64,000 bases of DNA from Aquila chrysaetos chrysaetos (lineage: Eukaryota; Chordata; Aves; Accipitriformes; Accipitridae): positions 20,182,041 through 20,246,040 of the forward strand of contig NC_044011.1 of NCBI RefSeq assembly GCF_900496995.4, written 5' to 3'. Under the pieces are notes generated by a model. That model did not search any database and was not told the origin of the DNA. It saw nothing but the letters and a program-made list of their open reading frames with translations. The position numbers and the translations under genes are program-made. Within the stretch, counting starts at the first letter, position 1. Each line of letters begins with the position of its first letter. Below are positions 25,809 to 37,741 of the stretch, in pieces.

Positions 25809-27829
25809 TCAAATAAGCATCTTCATGTTTTCTCTCATGTTTTCCTTTCTGTTTGGAAGAAGTTTCTAGTTAACAAATACATTTCATTATTTAAAATTCT
25901 TTCTTAGTAACCTCTCTTGCCAATTAGTCTGCAGAAAGATTTGGCAATGGTTTAGGTACCGGTGTGATGAAGCCACTGTCTGTTGTATAGACCTGCCTTA
26001 CTGCTTCTTTAGATTCTACTATTTGTCTCTAGCAATTTGCTTTCACTTACTTATACTGTAGGCGCTTTGCAGCAAGTCTTCCCTTGGGGTCTGAGTCACA
26101 CTGCAAAGCAACTGGTACTGCTCCTGAAAAAAGAATTATTATTTGAATAGAGAAGAGAATCAGAACCATTGTATCTGGATATTCCAACACAGCATCACTC
26201 TTTTCACACAGACCCGTGATCCCAAGCAATGTTTCTCACACTCCTGTAGTACCATGCAAGCATGATGAAACATTTGTCCTTTGAGCATGGCACAAACTAA
26301 CTATTCACTTATGAAAGCCCACTCTCTTGGAATGAACATATTTTGGAGAGTCACAGATAATGTCATTCACTGTTAACCCTCCAAGAAAGGAATGCATAGT
26401 ATGTGTTGCAATGAAGCCATGAGCTTCAGTTACTCTGGGAGCCACAGCAAGAAAGTTCTTCAAATAAAAATAACTTGAACATGTATACCATAAATTTTAA
26501 AAAGTATGTACATCATATCTATGAAAAATACCTGCATTTTTTCTAAGATTAAAAAAATTACATTATTATTATTAAAAAGATACACATTTTTTCTATTGCC
26601 AGGTCCATCTGATGATACCTGTGCAGTAATTCTAGGCTAGAGAGATATTAGTATATTTTGATTGGTTTCAAATGATTATCCAGACTTAAAGAAGAATGTG
26701 ACACATAAATCACTCATCCAAAATCAAAAGGTAAGGAACTTGCAGAAAAAAATGTTGGCATTTGGAATACTTACTTTCCTTAACAGTAACATTGTTTTCA
26801 TAAGATTGCCCTGTTCTATGTACACCTGTCAGACATTTGTCATTTTGTGTAAGGATTATTCTTTTGTACATCAACTTAGGGTGGCATCACAGATCTCTGC
26901 AACATATATCTCACTGGAAATTCTATAGCTTAAATTTTCTCAGCAGGTTGGAATAATATATCCTTGATCCCTGAACCTTGATAGCATTTTGCCTAAAAAT
27001 TGCCTAAGTATACCATATCATTTTAGGGAATAGCATGATTTTACCAGTCTGGAAATCATTTCAAATATTTCTATTAGAGTGTCTGCCAGACAGGGCTAAT
27101 TTTGTTATACAGTAATCTGGAAAGATGCATTAGGCTCTATTTTACCTTTCTCCCATGCCATTGTATAGTTTAAAGGTATGTTATAAGAAGCATTCCTGTA
27201 CCTTTTCTATTATCTTTTTCTGCAAAAATAGTAGCCCTCCTTGTAAAACCATCTATTAAAATTATTTTAATGAAATCATGTACCCAGCCTGAACAACGGC
27301 TTTACTGGCAAAACTTGACAAAAAAGTGTGATCTGCTATTCTATTAAAGGAAACGGGGTCCATTTTCATGTTCTAGGACCAATGTGATTTTAGCTTCAGC
27401 AGACCATTGCTTCAGTTTCCTGAAATGTAAAAGGAGATGAGGTAAACCATCCATTCTAGTGGCTGTGAGTGAATTAAATTTAGCAGCATGTAAAATGTCA
27501 GTTTTGCTGGTGTCACAGATCTTTTACTAGATGTGTCCTAATAAGCAAAGATCCAGAAGAGATGACTCAGACCACCTCTAACTCAGTTTGAGACCTTGAC
27601 ATCAGCTTAAAAATTCAGTCTATTTTTATGTGTCCAATGGAAAATCTTTGAATCAATAATTTGCTTTTTGTCTTGGACTAACATTGGTTGGATAATAAAG
27701 AAAACTAATTCCTAGTATGGAGTCTAACATGGCTTACCTTTCTTTTATGTCTTTAGGAAGCAAACATATTCCAATACAGGTTTTTAAACAAAAGGCCTCC
27801 TTTTCAGGGGTTCTGAGCATGAGTAGTTT

Positions 27830-28165
27830 CTCGGAATCAGAGACACTGAGCTGGGAAGGGACCTCTGGAGATCACCTAGTCTACACACCCTGCTCAGAGC
27901 AGGATCAACAAGCACAGGTTGCCCAAGACTGTGTCCGGCAGGATTTTGAATATCTCAAAGGATGGCACATCCACAGCCTCTCTGGGTTTGTTCCAGTGTT
28001 TGACCACCATCACAGTAAAATGTTTTTATGTTGAAATGGAATTTCCTGTATTTCAGTCTATGCCCATTGCCTGCCCTGTCACTGAGCACCACTGAAAAGA
28101 GTCTGGCTCCCTCTTCTTCATTCCCCCTCAATCAGGTATTTATATAACTTCATAAGATCTTCAGT
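27830..28165 (-). mobile_element. CR1 non-LTR retrotransposon, 3'-end fragment
   Basis: Read on the plus strand, the segment shows the reverse complement of the CR1 3' region. Diagnostic words are GGGAAGGGACCTCTGGAGATC (about 27,854-27,874), CTGCTCAGAGCAGGATCAAC (about 27,890), the CCTCTCTGGG...TTCCAGTGTTTGACCACC block (27,977-28,010), the GCCCATTGCCTGCCCTGTCACTGAGC block (about 28,064-28,090), and CAGGTATTTATA...ATAAGATC (about 28,134-28,160). The element therefore lies on the minus strand and is 5'-truncated, the usual result of CR1 target-primed reverse transcription. It carries many substitutions and small gaps, so it is an old copy. No reverse-transcriptase coding sequence remains. The 105-codon plus-strand frame across it (27,717-28,034) is antisense to the repeat and is not a gene. 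Confidence 0.85.
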
Positions 28166-28169
28166 TGAA

Positions 28170-31100
28170 GTAGCTTTATGAATTTAGCAAAATATGTGAA
28201 AATGTCATCCATATCCACATTATATGACAAAAAAATTTCACCCATCTATACTAAGTACATCCAGGGAGGTTTTTTATCTATTCCATGTTTGAAACTAACT
28301 TGATGTATCCTACCCTTTCCATCCCTGATTCTGAAATTGCTGGGGCCAAAATAAACTTGCCTGTTGGAACACCAGAGTGGAAATTTAGTCTAATTCTAAT
28401 TTTAATTCTAAATCTTTGTGTACTTTTAAAAAAATCTAAGGTATTAATAATAGTACTCTGATATGCATTTTTCAAAATATATGATCCTGGCAAAGCCCAT
28501 GGAATCCCTTTTAAATAAGCTTAAATACTAATCAGTATATAGAGTCTGTAAATCTTATGAACCTCCACTTCAATTCATTGTAAATCTTTTTGTTTTCCAA
28601 TGTACATTTTACAAAAAGGTAATACATCAAGGACCACCACTTTTTTAAAAAAGACTGGCCAAATACATACCTCAAACTAAGCCTAAACTGGTCCCCTTCA
28701 ATTCTGTCAAAGCCATGGATTTCAGAGAGGCTTTGTCAGAAATAAAAAGGGGATTGAGAATGTGTATAAAGGAGCTTTCAGATGAAGGGCCATATACTTA
28801 GCTTCGTTTATAGCTTTACCTTCACTTAGGTTTATATATATCTCCTATCTCTCCCTGTGAAAAATAGGTCCTGCATGTATTTCATTGCACAATCAGTGAC
28901 AGAATTATTACTTCTGTTAAAATATGAGTACAGTACCTGCAATCTTTATGACGATTTCCTATTCAAATTAATATACTGGAGTTTGCTTGAAGTTCTATTG
29001 AGAGGACCAGTTGCACATCCTGAATTACATATGGAAGAATGTGACAAAATAGAAACTACCCAAATGATGCCATCTTGACATCAAATCCTTATGTATTTTT
29101 TTAATCTAGCCCTATTTCACACAAGACAGTCCAGACACATAGAGCAAATTAACTAAGAGCTCATATAGATAAGTAAGGGGAAGAACTCGGTGGAAAGGAT
29201 ATTATTCAAACTGGTAGGCTTGTATTTATGGACCAGAGGTGAAAACCAGGGACTTAGTTCTCCCACTTAGCACAATGGAGTTTGTGATGCAAAATCTGGG
29301 ACCACACCTTCCCTCCCCACTTTTTAGCTTACATTTAGGTCATACCTTCTTGCACATGACTTTGCTCTTCCAGATGCTTAATATATATATAGAAGAAACA
29401 AACCAGCTTTTTTGGCTACAACAACCCACAGAAAAAGGAGGTCGCTAGGGAGTAATCTTCCGGTTTAATTTCTATTTTCCTTTGGCCACTTCTTTGTGTA
29501 GTGCTATATACTTTCATTGGTGGTACTGAAAGATGTGTCCCCTTTTCACTTCATCTAACTGCAAATAATAATGCAAGTTAGGTCATGAACTACGGTCAAG
29601 AAATTTCTCTAGTTGGTGAATGAGCAGGTTGATTATTCACTATTGTTTCTTCAAAGATTTGCAATGGAATAAGATTTTGCTTGGACCACTATTGAAAACC
29701 ATGGGTATTTGTGTCAAGTCCTTCTGTAGGAAAACTAAGCTTTCCAGTTTTACATACAACACAGACCACAGCTGTTTGAATGCACATCAACTCATTGCAA
29801 ATAGGTATTGATAAATACAAAGTTGTGCACTTGCTCATTTGCAACACCAGTTACCACTCCTAAGTTAAATATCCCAACAGACTGGGGTTTTTTTCTCGCA
29901 ACCTATTCAAGCTTTAGAACTTCATTACTCTAGAAGTGTGGTGACATCCCTGAAAGCAGAGACCTTCCAAAAGACCGTAGAGCCTACACTGGATAAGCAA
30001 CTCCACATGAATCCCAGTGCTCCAGCAAAGCAGTTAATTCAGCTGTTGTATGTATAACCAGAAGAGTAATGCAGAAAAGCAGAGCGGAGTAGTTAAGCTC
30101 AATATAGGATACTGATAGGAGTAATGCTTATTTTTCACTTCTGGTGCTCACATTTTATTGTTGATGCATTGGCATGCATTGGTACAAGGAAGAGTCACAG
30201 AAATGATCTGAGGACTGAAGAAAATACTTTACAGTAAGAGTTAAAGAGCTCATTCTATTTAGTTCATCAGAAAATATGCCACGAGATTAATTAATCACAG
30301 TGTATAAGTACTTTCATAAGAAGGAATCACCAATTACTGAAAGCCTTTAATGTAATAAAGAAAAAAAAATCAGAAGCTGAAAAGAGTTCTCAAGAAAATT
30401 CAGGTGAGGAATTAAGCACAGAGATTTGATTGTGAAAGTGATTAACCATACGAACACCCAGCCAAGCGAAGAAGAGGACTCCATCTCTTGATGTCTTCAA
30501 ATCATGATACCTTTCTGGAATAGGTATCTCCCTCTCTGGAAGATGCAAACTCTAAGATGATAAATTATTAGAACAAATTAGCTAACCCTTTCTCAGATAG
30601 TTTGGTGTAACTGTGGCTGAATGTCATCTATGATTTTGTATGTGTCTTTGAAATGGAGGCAGAAAAAAACCAGACTAAGAGAGCAGCAGACAAAGCCAGA
30701 ACACAAACTGGGAACGCAGCCCACAGCCAAGCCAAGAGAAAGCTGTTGGGATAAGTGCTGATTAGAAAAGAGCTCAGAGCTTTGAGGAAAGATAGCATCT
30801 CTCCCCATTTGATATTTGTTGTACTGAAGAAAAGAAGCCTTTGTACATTTTTTAAACAATAAATAGGATTTTAGCATCAATTTCTCTTTCCTACTGACTT
30901 AAACAACTCAACAGAATCTGGATTTCTGGCTAACTGCTCAAGTCAGAGAAAGATAACACTGAGTTTTACAGGCTCAGTACAGGGAGTAAGAGGCATATTT
31001 CAGAGGCCTGTGATCTGACTAGAAACTTTCATGATCTCCTCAGTCCTTTAGTCCTGTGAATCTATGAGTTCTCTGAATATTTGTTGATATGCCTTTACTG

Positions 31101-33810
31101 CTTAATATACCAGATCTGAATTGATAGCTACAGTTCTACTGCTTTACATTCCTAATGCTTTTCAGTGGAACTTAACAGTGAGAGCATATTAAAAGTAGCT
31201 GGAAGACGTTCATGCGGTCAAAGCTGATACGGAGAAAGGTCTTCCAAGTTAATTTCTTTTCACTTCATCTCTAAGTGCGTATCATCATTTCCCAGGCTAA
31301 TTTGGAATTTTCTTTTCTTTTTGCTATTTTGGTGGCTCCAGGCAGTTTTGCATTACATTTGACCGGGGTTATCTTGGTTATAGGATCCTTGTTCATCTGT
31401 TAAAAGTGTGCACAATTGAGAGGCACCATTAGACTGAGCAGATCAGCATTGTATGTTCCCACCGAACTCATCTCACTTCAGCTCTCTCTCAATAGTCCAT
31501 GAAGCTTGGCTGTTTTGACACATAACAGGATGACACTAATTCATAAAGGCAGAATTCATTGGGTAATATTCCTATGATTTATTTGATTATTTGTATGTTT
31601 TTATGCCTTAAATTATTTGACAAATCATTCTTGACAAGATTTGACAAACTCTGTAAAGCTCACCAAACAGTGTTTGATTTGTAAAACATTGTTTTAGATA
31701 TTAGTTTACTACCTTTATTAAAATGCATAACTGGGGATTTCCATGTACCAAGCAGTGCATATCAAAAGATTCCTGTTATTACTTCTTACCCACAATGCAG
31801 ATACAGGAAAAATTTGACTGAAGTACCAGTGCTGGTTTGGAAAACTTAAAAGAAGAGGGTTTCTTCTGAAGTTTCCAGCACTTCTGGTCACAGCAGCACA
31901 CTACAAGATCAGCCTTTTTTTGCCATATTTCAGGTAATTCTAATTCAGTTTCCCAAATTAAAGTATGTTATTCAAAATCTGCAGATGCCATTCTAACTAG
32001 ATAACTATATCTAATCTGGTGCTGTGTCATCAAAGCCTCTGAACTTCCAAGTCACATTCATTCTCTCTTGATGCAAAAAAAATATAAAATTTTAAACAGC
32101 CAGCTCTGCAAACTTAGCCTTGGTTCCAGCTGTCAGGTGTGTCTTTTGGGGCTCTTGCCTCATAGTCCATTGTAAGACTTTGCAGTCAAATTTTGGTCTC
32201 TTACACCTGTGCAAGACTATTGCCTTCCTTGGCAGAGCCAAAAGCCAAAATAAATCCATGTTAATTACTCTCTTCATAGGCTTAACAGCAAATGTTCAGG
32301 TCTCTCAGTAATAGTTGCGTTGGCTCTGCAGGGCTAAAGAGAGGAAACAGAAATACAGATTTATTTCTATGCCACTAATGTGAATAAAAATGGTGGACTA
32401 AATTCAAGGCTCAAATGGGTTGGATAAGAAAATGCCATTTAAATTGTAAAACAGCTCTTGAGATTCTCCAGAATGGAATGTGTGATTTTTAACCAAAAAA
32501 AACCAGAAGGAATGAGGGTGACAATAATATGGTTTCCCACCTCTATCCTTCTGCAATGCTGACTTTCACATCACTGATCATGATGCTAGTAAAGGGGTTG
32601 CATGAATGAAGCCTGTAATTACATTGTTTAAGCAGTGTTATATTTTATAATATTTTCCTCCCATAATCTTTAATGGAATATAGATTATAGCTGACTCATG
32701 CTAAATCTATGACTATCAATAGGTAGAGCCTGGCACAGTAGATACCTATTTCAGCTATGCTTTAGGACTGCATTACATAACAGTACCCGCAGCCTTTTGT
32801 TACTTGTATCATCCTTCCTGTTATGTGGCATCTTTCACACTACTCATATTCACATATTGCACAATCTCAAATGCATCGGAGTCCTCTATATCTTCTACAG
32901 CCAACATGTAGCTTAGCATCAGAAAAAAAACATTATTAAACTGATTTGCCAGGGCATGTGATTCATGCATATAGGAAGCATTGTGAGAGCTCTCTGGAGA
33001 TGGGAATTTCCAAACCTTAGAGAATTTAAAATTTGTTTTGAATGAAATCAGAAAATTTATTCACCAGGATTATCTAAATATTCTTTACATTTCAGACAAA
33101 TCAGAACTGAAAATAAAATAAATACTGGTTCAATTTGACAACTTCACTTTGTTTTAATAATATATATAATGCACATGTTAAAATAAAGTATTTCAAAGTG
33201 AAGAAATTACAGTCTTCATTTTGATGCTGTCAAAAACAAGGCAGTTTGAGTCTGTTACAACTTTACTCTTCCCTTTTTCTTCAAAATGGAATTTCAGCAA
33301 AAAAGATTGAGTTGTGTGAAGTGGTTGGATTTATATAAAACTGACATTCTCTGATTATTCAGCCAGAGCTCCTCCAGACAGCCCTAGTTAATATACACAG
33401 AAAGGAGCCAACAGAACAGGAAGATGGTTAGTGACTTATCACTAGGCATATTGTACTAAATGGCTTTAACACAAGAAGAAACAAATATTCCTGAGTACCA
33501 TATTGTATTGATTTAGAGACTGATTGAAGGGTTATCTAGCAGGCTGTTAGGGTCTGCAAAATAGAGACAGATATCTCTTGATAGTATCATTTTGGTCTAG
33601 TTTGCTTAAGAGTATTGCATAGCAGTTGCTGGAGTTCAAGAATATATTTTAAAATTGTGCTTAGCACTTGAAGTGACGTCCTGCTCTGAAAACCCAATAG
33701 GTGAACGTTACAAACATGCTATTCCTCCCAATAGACAGGATCCTGATTTGTTGACATCATCATTATGTCTTTATACATTCTATGCTCATGTGTAATTCAT
33801 CTGTTCCAAT
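28170..33810. other. Non-coding sequence between two CR1 fragments
   Basis: AT-rich unique DNA without recognised genes. Longest frame is 95 codons (30,593-30,880, minus) with no domain. An AG|GT juxtaposition after a good pyrimidine tract occurs at 31,914-31,939. Confidence 0.55.
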
Positions 33811-33816
33811 ACAAAC

Positions 33817-34410
33817 AGAATCACAGAATCATATAGGTAGGTTGGAAGGGACCTCTTGAGAGTGTCTAGTCCAACCCCTCTTCTCAAACAGTGCCACTGA
33901 GAGCTGGTTGCCCAGGACCATGTCCAGTTGGATTTTGAGTATCTCCACAGATGGAGACTCCACAACCTCTCTGGACAACCTGTTCCTGTGTTTAACAACC
34001 TTCACAGTAAAAAAGTGTTTTGCTGTATTCAGATGAAATTCCATGTTTTAATTTGTGCCCATTGCCTCTTGTCCTGAGCATCACTGAAAAGAGCCTCACT
34101 CCCTAATCTTCATTTCTTCCCATCAGGTATTTATACACATTGATAAGATCCCCTTCAGCCTTCTCTTCTCCTGACAGAAGAGGCTGAACAGTCCCAGCTC
34201 TGTCAGCCTCTTATCGTATGACAGATGCTCCAGTCCCTTAGTCATCTTTGTGAGCCTTCACTGGACTCTCTCCACTATGTCCATATCTTTCTTGTACTGG
34301 GGAGCCCAGACTCCAGATGTGTCTCACCAGTGCTGAGTAGAGGGTAAGGATCACCTCCCTCAACTTGCTGGCAACACTACTCCTAATGCAGCCCAGGGTG
34401 CTGTAGGTAG
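33817..34410 (-). mobile_element. CR1 non-LTR retrotransposon, 3'-end fragment (longer copy)
   Basis: The segment starts with CAGAATCACAGAATCATA, matching the short direct repeats that terminate CR1 elements (reverse complement view). It continues through GGTTGGAAGGGACCTCTTGAG, GTCTAGTCCAACCCCTCTTCTC, CATTGCCTCTTGTCCTGAGC, GATAAGATCCCCTTCAGCC, TTCTCTTCTCCTGACAGAAG and CTCCAGTCC, to GCAGCCCAGGGTGCTGTAGG (34,388-34,407). The order and content are those of the CR1 3' untranslated region and end of the coding region in reverse, so the element is on the minus strand and about 590 bp long. It is better preserved than the copy at 27.8 kb, suggesting a later insertion. It is 5'-truncated with no intact coding frame. 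The exact inner boundary past about 34,407 is uncertain. Confidence 0.92.
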
Positions 34411-35881
34411 AGGAAGCTGTCTGTTGTGACTGGTAGGCAGCAGGACCTCCCGTAAAGAATATGACTACCTGAAAAAGCTTACTTAGATATTAGTGGGTAA
34501 AAACACACTACAATAGGGCAGACCTGAGTACACGTGATGAACAAGTCCCAAACCCAGCTCTGGCTATTGAGCCACAGTGGTGTGCAGAGCTTCTGGGGTA
34601 ATTTACCTGTGTGACCATGCAGAACTCTCTAATGCCAGTAATGAAACTAGCTCCTTCTAAGCCACACCAGTTGTTCCTCCTTCTCATGACAGACTGTATG
34701 TGGACAAAGCCATAGAACATACCTGCTTCTACAACTGGTAAAACAACTGTACTTTTGTTTTACACATTAGTGCTACAACAACCAGTTAAGCTTTGACTCA
34801 TGAGCTAGGTTCTAACTTAACTGATGTATTGCAAGTACTTTTTTTTAATGACTTCTTGGAGGAAAATTACTAGTTAAAGCTAATCTGTGGGCCAAGCACC
34901 CTGCTGTCTTATATTACTTCTGTTTATTTAAGTGCCTAATAGGCCTGCAATCTTGATCATGGTACATCTAGAACATTTCAAGGATTTTCAGTGGGGTCTC
35001 ATTGACTCCAAACTACAATTACTTATCAATCAAGTGAAAAGGTGTGTGGTGGCATACGTCATTTGAAGGTGAGAATGATCCACATTATTCTAAGGGGCTC
35101 TTCTTTTACTGCTATTTTTTTAATTGTTGCTATCATTATTATTACCCAGCATTACGCAAAAGTCAGTAGATTCATTCAGTGAAGATTTTTTGCTTTTCTA
35201 ATCTATCGCCAGGTAACATTCTTGAAAACTAAGTAAACAATAGACTAGGTCAGTAACCAGGGTGTTTGAAGTTACCACAGGTAACAGCACATTATATCAG
35301 TTTTGTGACTAACACATACATTGGTTAGGCCCTACCTAAACTGATGAGAGACAGTGTTAGTGGCATCTTTCAGAAAACAAATACACACAGGACACTTTTC
35401 AGAACAAAAGAACTCTCCTTGAAGATGAACAATCTTTGGTAAACAACCAGCCTGTATTTACATTATTCACCATTTTCACCCAAGCATTTTTTCATGTAAG
35501 ATATACAAGATCTGACAGTGGATAAATAACTGGGGAAGAGAAACCCCATTTACACTGAGATTTGGAGCCATTTTATGATTTCAGTAAAAGATAATTTTTG
35601 AACATGCCTTGCATAGGAAAGTAGCACTACTGTTTACATGGCCTGATACATATTCTGCCTGCATTTCATTTAGGAAATAAACATGTGCTTCTTTACCACC
35701 CAAACTTTAATAAATTTCAGGGGAGAATGGCTCTTTTTTCAACTGTGACTCATTCTTTGCTAATTCAATCAAGCTGGAGCTGACAAAACAACGAAGATTT
35801 TGGAGGTATTTTTACCATGTTTGTCACTCCACCAAATGACGGTGCAAAGTTCCCTTGTCTGAATTTCGATCAAATACTTAC

Positions 35882-35980
35882 CAGGAATGCTAAGCCTTTC
35901 AGAATCCCATTGTACCTGTTTCATGGCATGTGAGTTATTTGCTTTCATCTCCCCTTTACTGTATAAAAGAGGATCTAAGG
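35882..35980 (-). other. Candidate 99-nt coding exon on minus strand (unproven)
   Basis: On the minus strand a TTTTTACAG acceptor (35,981-35,989) precedes a 99-nt interval that ends TCCTG|GTAAGTA, a perfect donor (plus-strand 35,876-35,881). The interval is open in one frame, entered and left in phase 1, so it is symmetrical and would add 33 codons. Its translation begins LDPLLYSKGEMKANNSHAMK after the split first codon. The surrounding frame is open from 36,044 to 35,769. The acceptor's pyrimidine tract is weak and I recognise no protein family, so a chance arrangement is quite possible. Confidence 0.25.
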
Positions 35981-37590
35981 CTGTAAAAACTTCAATCCAG
36001 AGATTCATGCAGCTGTACATAACAGATCCTTCCTCTCTCGTCATTGCAGCACAACATCAAACCAAACAAAATGTCTCAGAAAGCTACAGTATTTGCAGCA
36101 AGGCTGTCACAGATCTCCTTTTTCGCTTTTAAAAAAAGTGGCTGAATGCCCAGCACCTGCCTCCATACTGACATTTTCTGAAACACTAAGGTAGAGAAAT
36201 CAACGTTTGTCAATATCATCTCAGTGATTTGTTAGAAACAATGAAATGAAAAGCCTCAGCCTCTATCCTTGCTTCTGGAATACAGGATTAAAATAAAAGA
36301 CACATGATTTTATTGATTTAATGAGGGATGGGGGCTTCAGTGGAGCATCCCTTGTGATTAGAGAACAAGCCATGTTTGCAGGTCTCACAACCAGTTCTTC
36401 CCCATTGTCTTGGCTTTCCCCATTTCTTGGGAACTTGTTTATGTATTTGGCTGTTACGATGACCCACAGAGTTCACTCCTGTGCTGCATGAAGCATTCAA
36501 ATGCCTGCAGTGATTTCAGTCTGTTTCTCTCAACAGGGAAAGAAAGAAAGACTGAAGGGATTGCAGCACAGTTCTGCAAACTAAAGAGATGAAGAAGAGC
36601 AGATAGGGAGAGAGAGGAAAAAAACTTTTAAAATGTTAGATGAAACACAGCAACAGGAACAGGAATAACACCTCCTACCTATGAAGTAGGCTGTGTGCAG
36701 AATGCATTAATCTCTTAGTATATTTTATCAGATAGGAATCCCTCCCCCCAGCTATGAACTGAGAGGTAAGCTAAAGGAGTTCACTCATAGTGTTTTGTGG
36801 TAGATTGATCCATGAACAGCAAGTTAATCTCCTCCCTTAGACCTTTTACCTTTGTTCTTATTTTTCTTAAGGTATTCATATGATATAAAATGACATTTTC
36901 ATATGGTAATCTCTCCTCCTTGTAGCGTTGCTCTTCAAGATTAGCCAGAGGGATGAAACACAATGAACAGTGCCTTCCCAGGAAAACAACAAAAAAAAAA
37001 CCAACAAAAAGCAAAACCAAATTGAAAACTAAAATTCATTCCTTATTGTCGATTTGGCTGTGTGATAACAGTAACAGAGTTACCGAGGCTTGATGTATGT
37101 AAATATAACACAATGGATGTAAGCTTATGTCATAAACACCTACAGTAATAGTTCTGTGTACATAAATACATATCAGTAAACCAGATATACAGCATCTACT
37201 TCGCCCACAGGTTAAACTTTATCAGTTCCCTCCAGTGCTACTGTCTCTGGGGTCCAAAAGTTAGAAAGAGCCAGTCCCTGAGCACGCGGTTTCCAAATCC
37301 AGCCCTTCCCCCTCCCTATTTTGGTTTCCCCAAACTGAGCTGCTTTCCCTCCCCCCAACTCCTTTTCTCTCAGTAGGCGAGTGAGTCTGAAACCAGGGGG
37401 CAAAATAATTTCTTCCCAATTATCTTAAGCCATGCAAAATAACCTCTCTCTCAAGGGCTGATGCTAAAATATGCACACAGTTCTGATGTCTAGACAGTTA
37501 TGAAATATAGGTGTAGGGCTCTGCATATGCAGAAGAGAAATGCATCCCAAATGAAGTGCTTTTATTAAAGAAGTATAATCACTGGGATAA

Positions 37591-37623
37591 CTAATTACGT
37601 CAATACCACATAGTTAATTAAAC
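37591..37623. promoter_or_regulatory. Paired homeodomain-type motifs
   Basis: CTAATTACGTCA (37,591-37,602) overlaps a TAATTA homeodomain core with a CRE-like ACGTCA, and GTTAATTAAAC (37,613-37,623) contains a second TTAATTAA core. The close spacing resembles a homeodomain enhancer element, but ATTA cores are common in AT-rich DNA. Confidence 0.25.
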
Positions 37624-37741
37624 CCATTATAGTTACTATTCCCATGGAGGGGAGGTCAGACAAAGCAGCCGTCCCCCTGACTCTGCTGTGCTAACAAAAG
37701 AGAGAGAAATTAAATATATTAAACAATACTTCTCGTTCAGG

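Larger units (their letters stand above)
17300..27825. other. Long non-coding stretch
   Basis: No gene was recognised. It contains A19 followed by (AG)5 at 17,413-17,440, a tandem GCTTGATGCT duplication at about 18,972-18,990, a G16 tract at 20,563, and the AATGTACATAA array and small hairpin near 25.6-25.8 kb. A 125-codon frame at 18,034-18,411 is low-complexity (Pro/Asn/Lys-rich) and not protein-like. Confidence 0.55.
34445..37735. other. Non-coding sequence between CR1 copies
   Basis: No established gene. It includes the minus-strand candidate exon at 35,882-35,980 and an ATTA-rich stretch at 37,560-37,635. The rest is unique AT-rich DNA. Confidence 0.55.

Noticed and set aside
27404..27440. 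MIR-like TTCAGTTTCCTGAAATGTAAAAGG
   Set aside because: The match to the SINE core is too short and interrupted to call.
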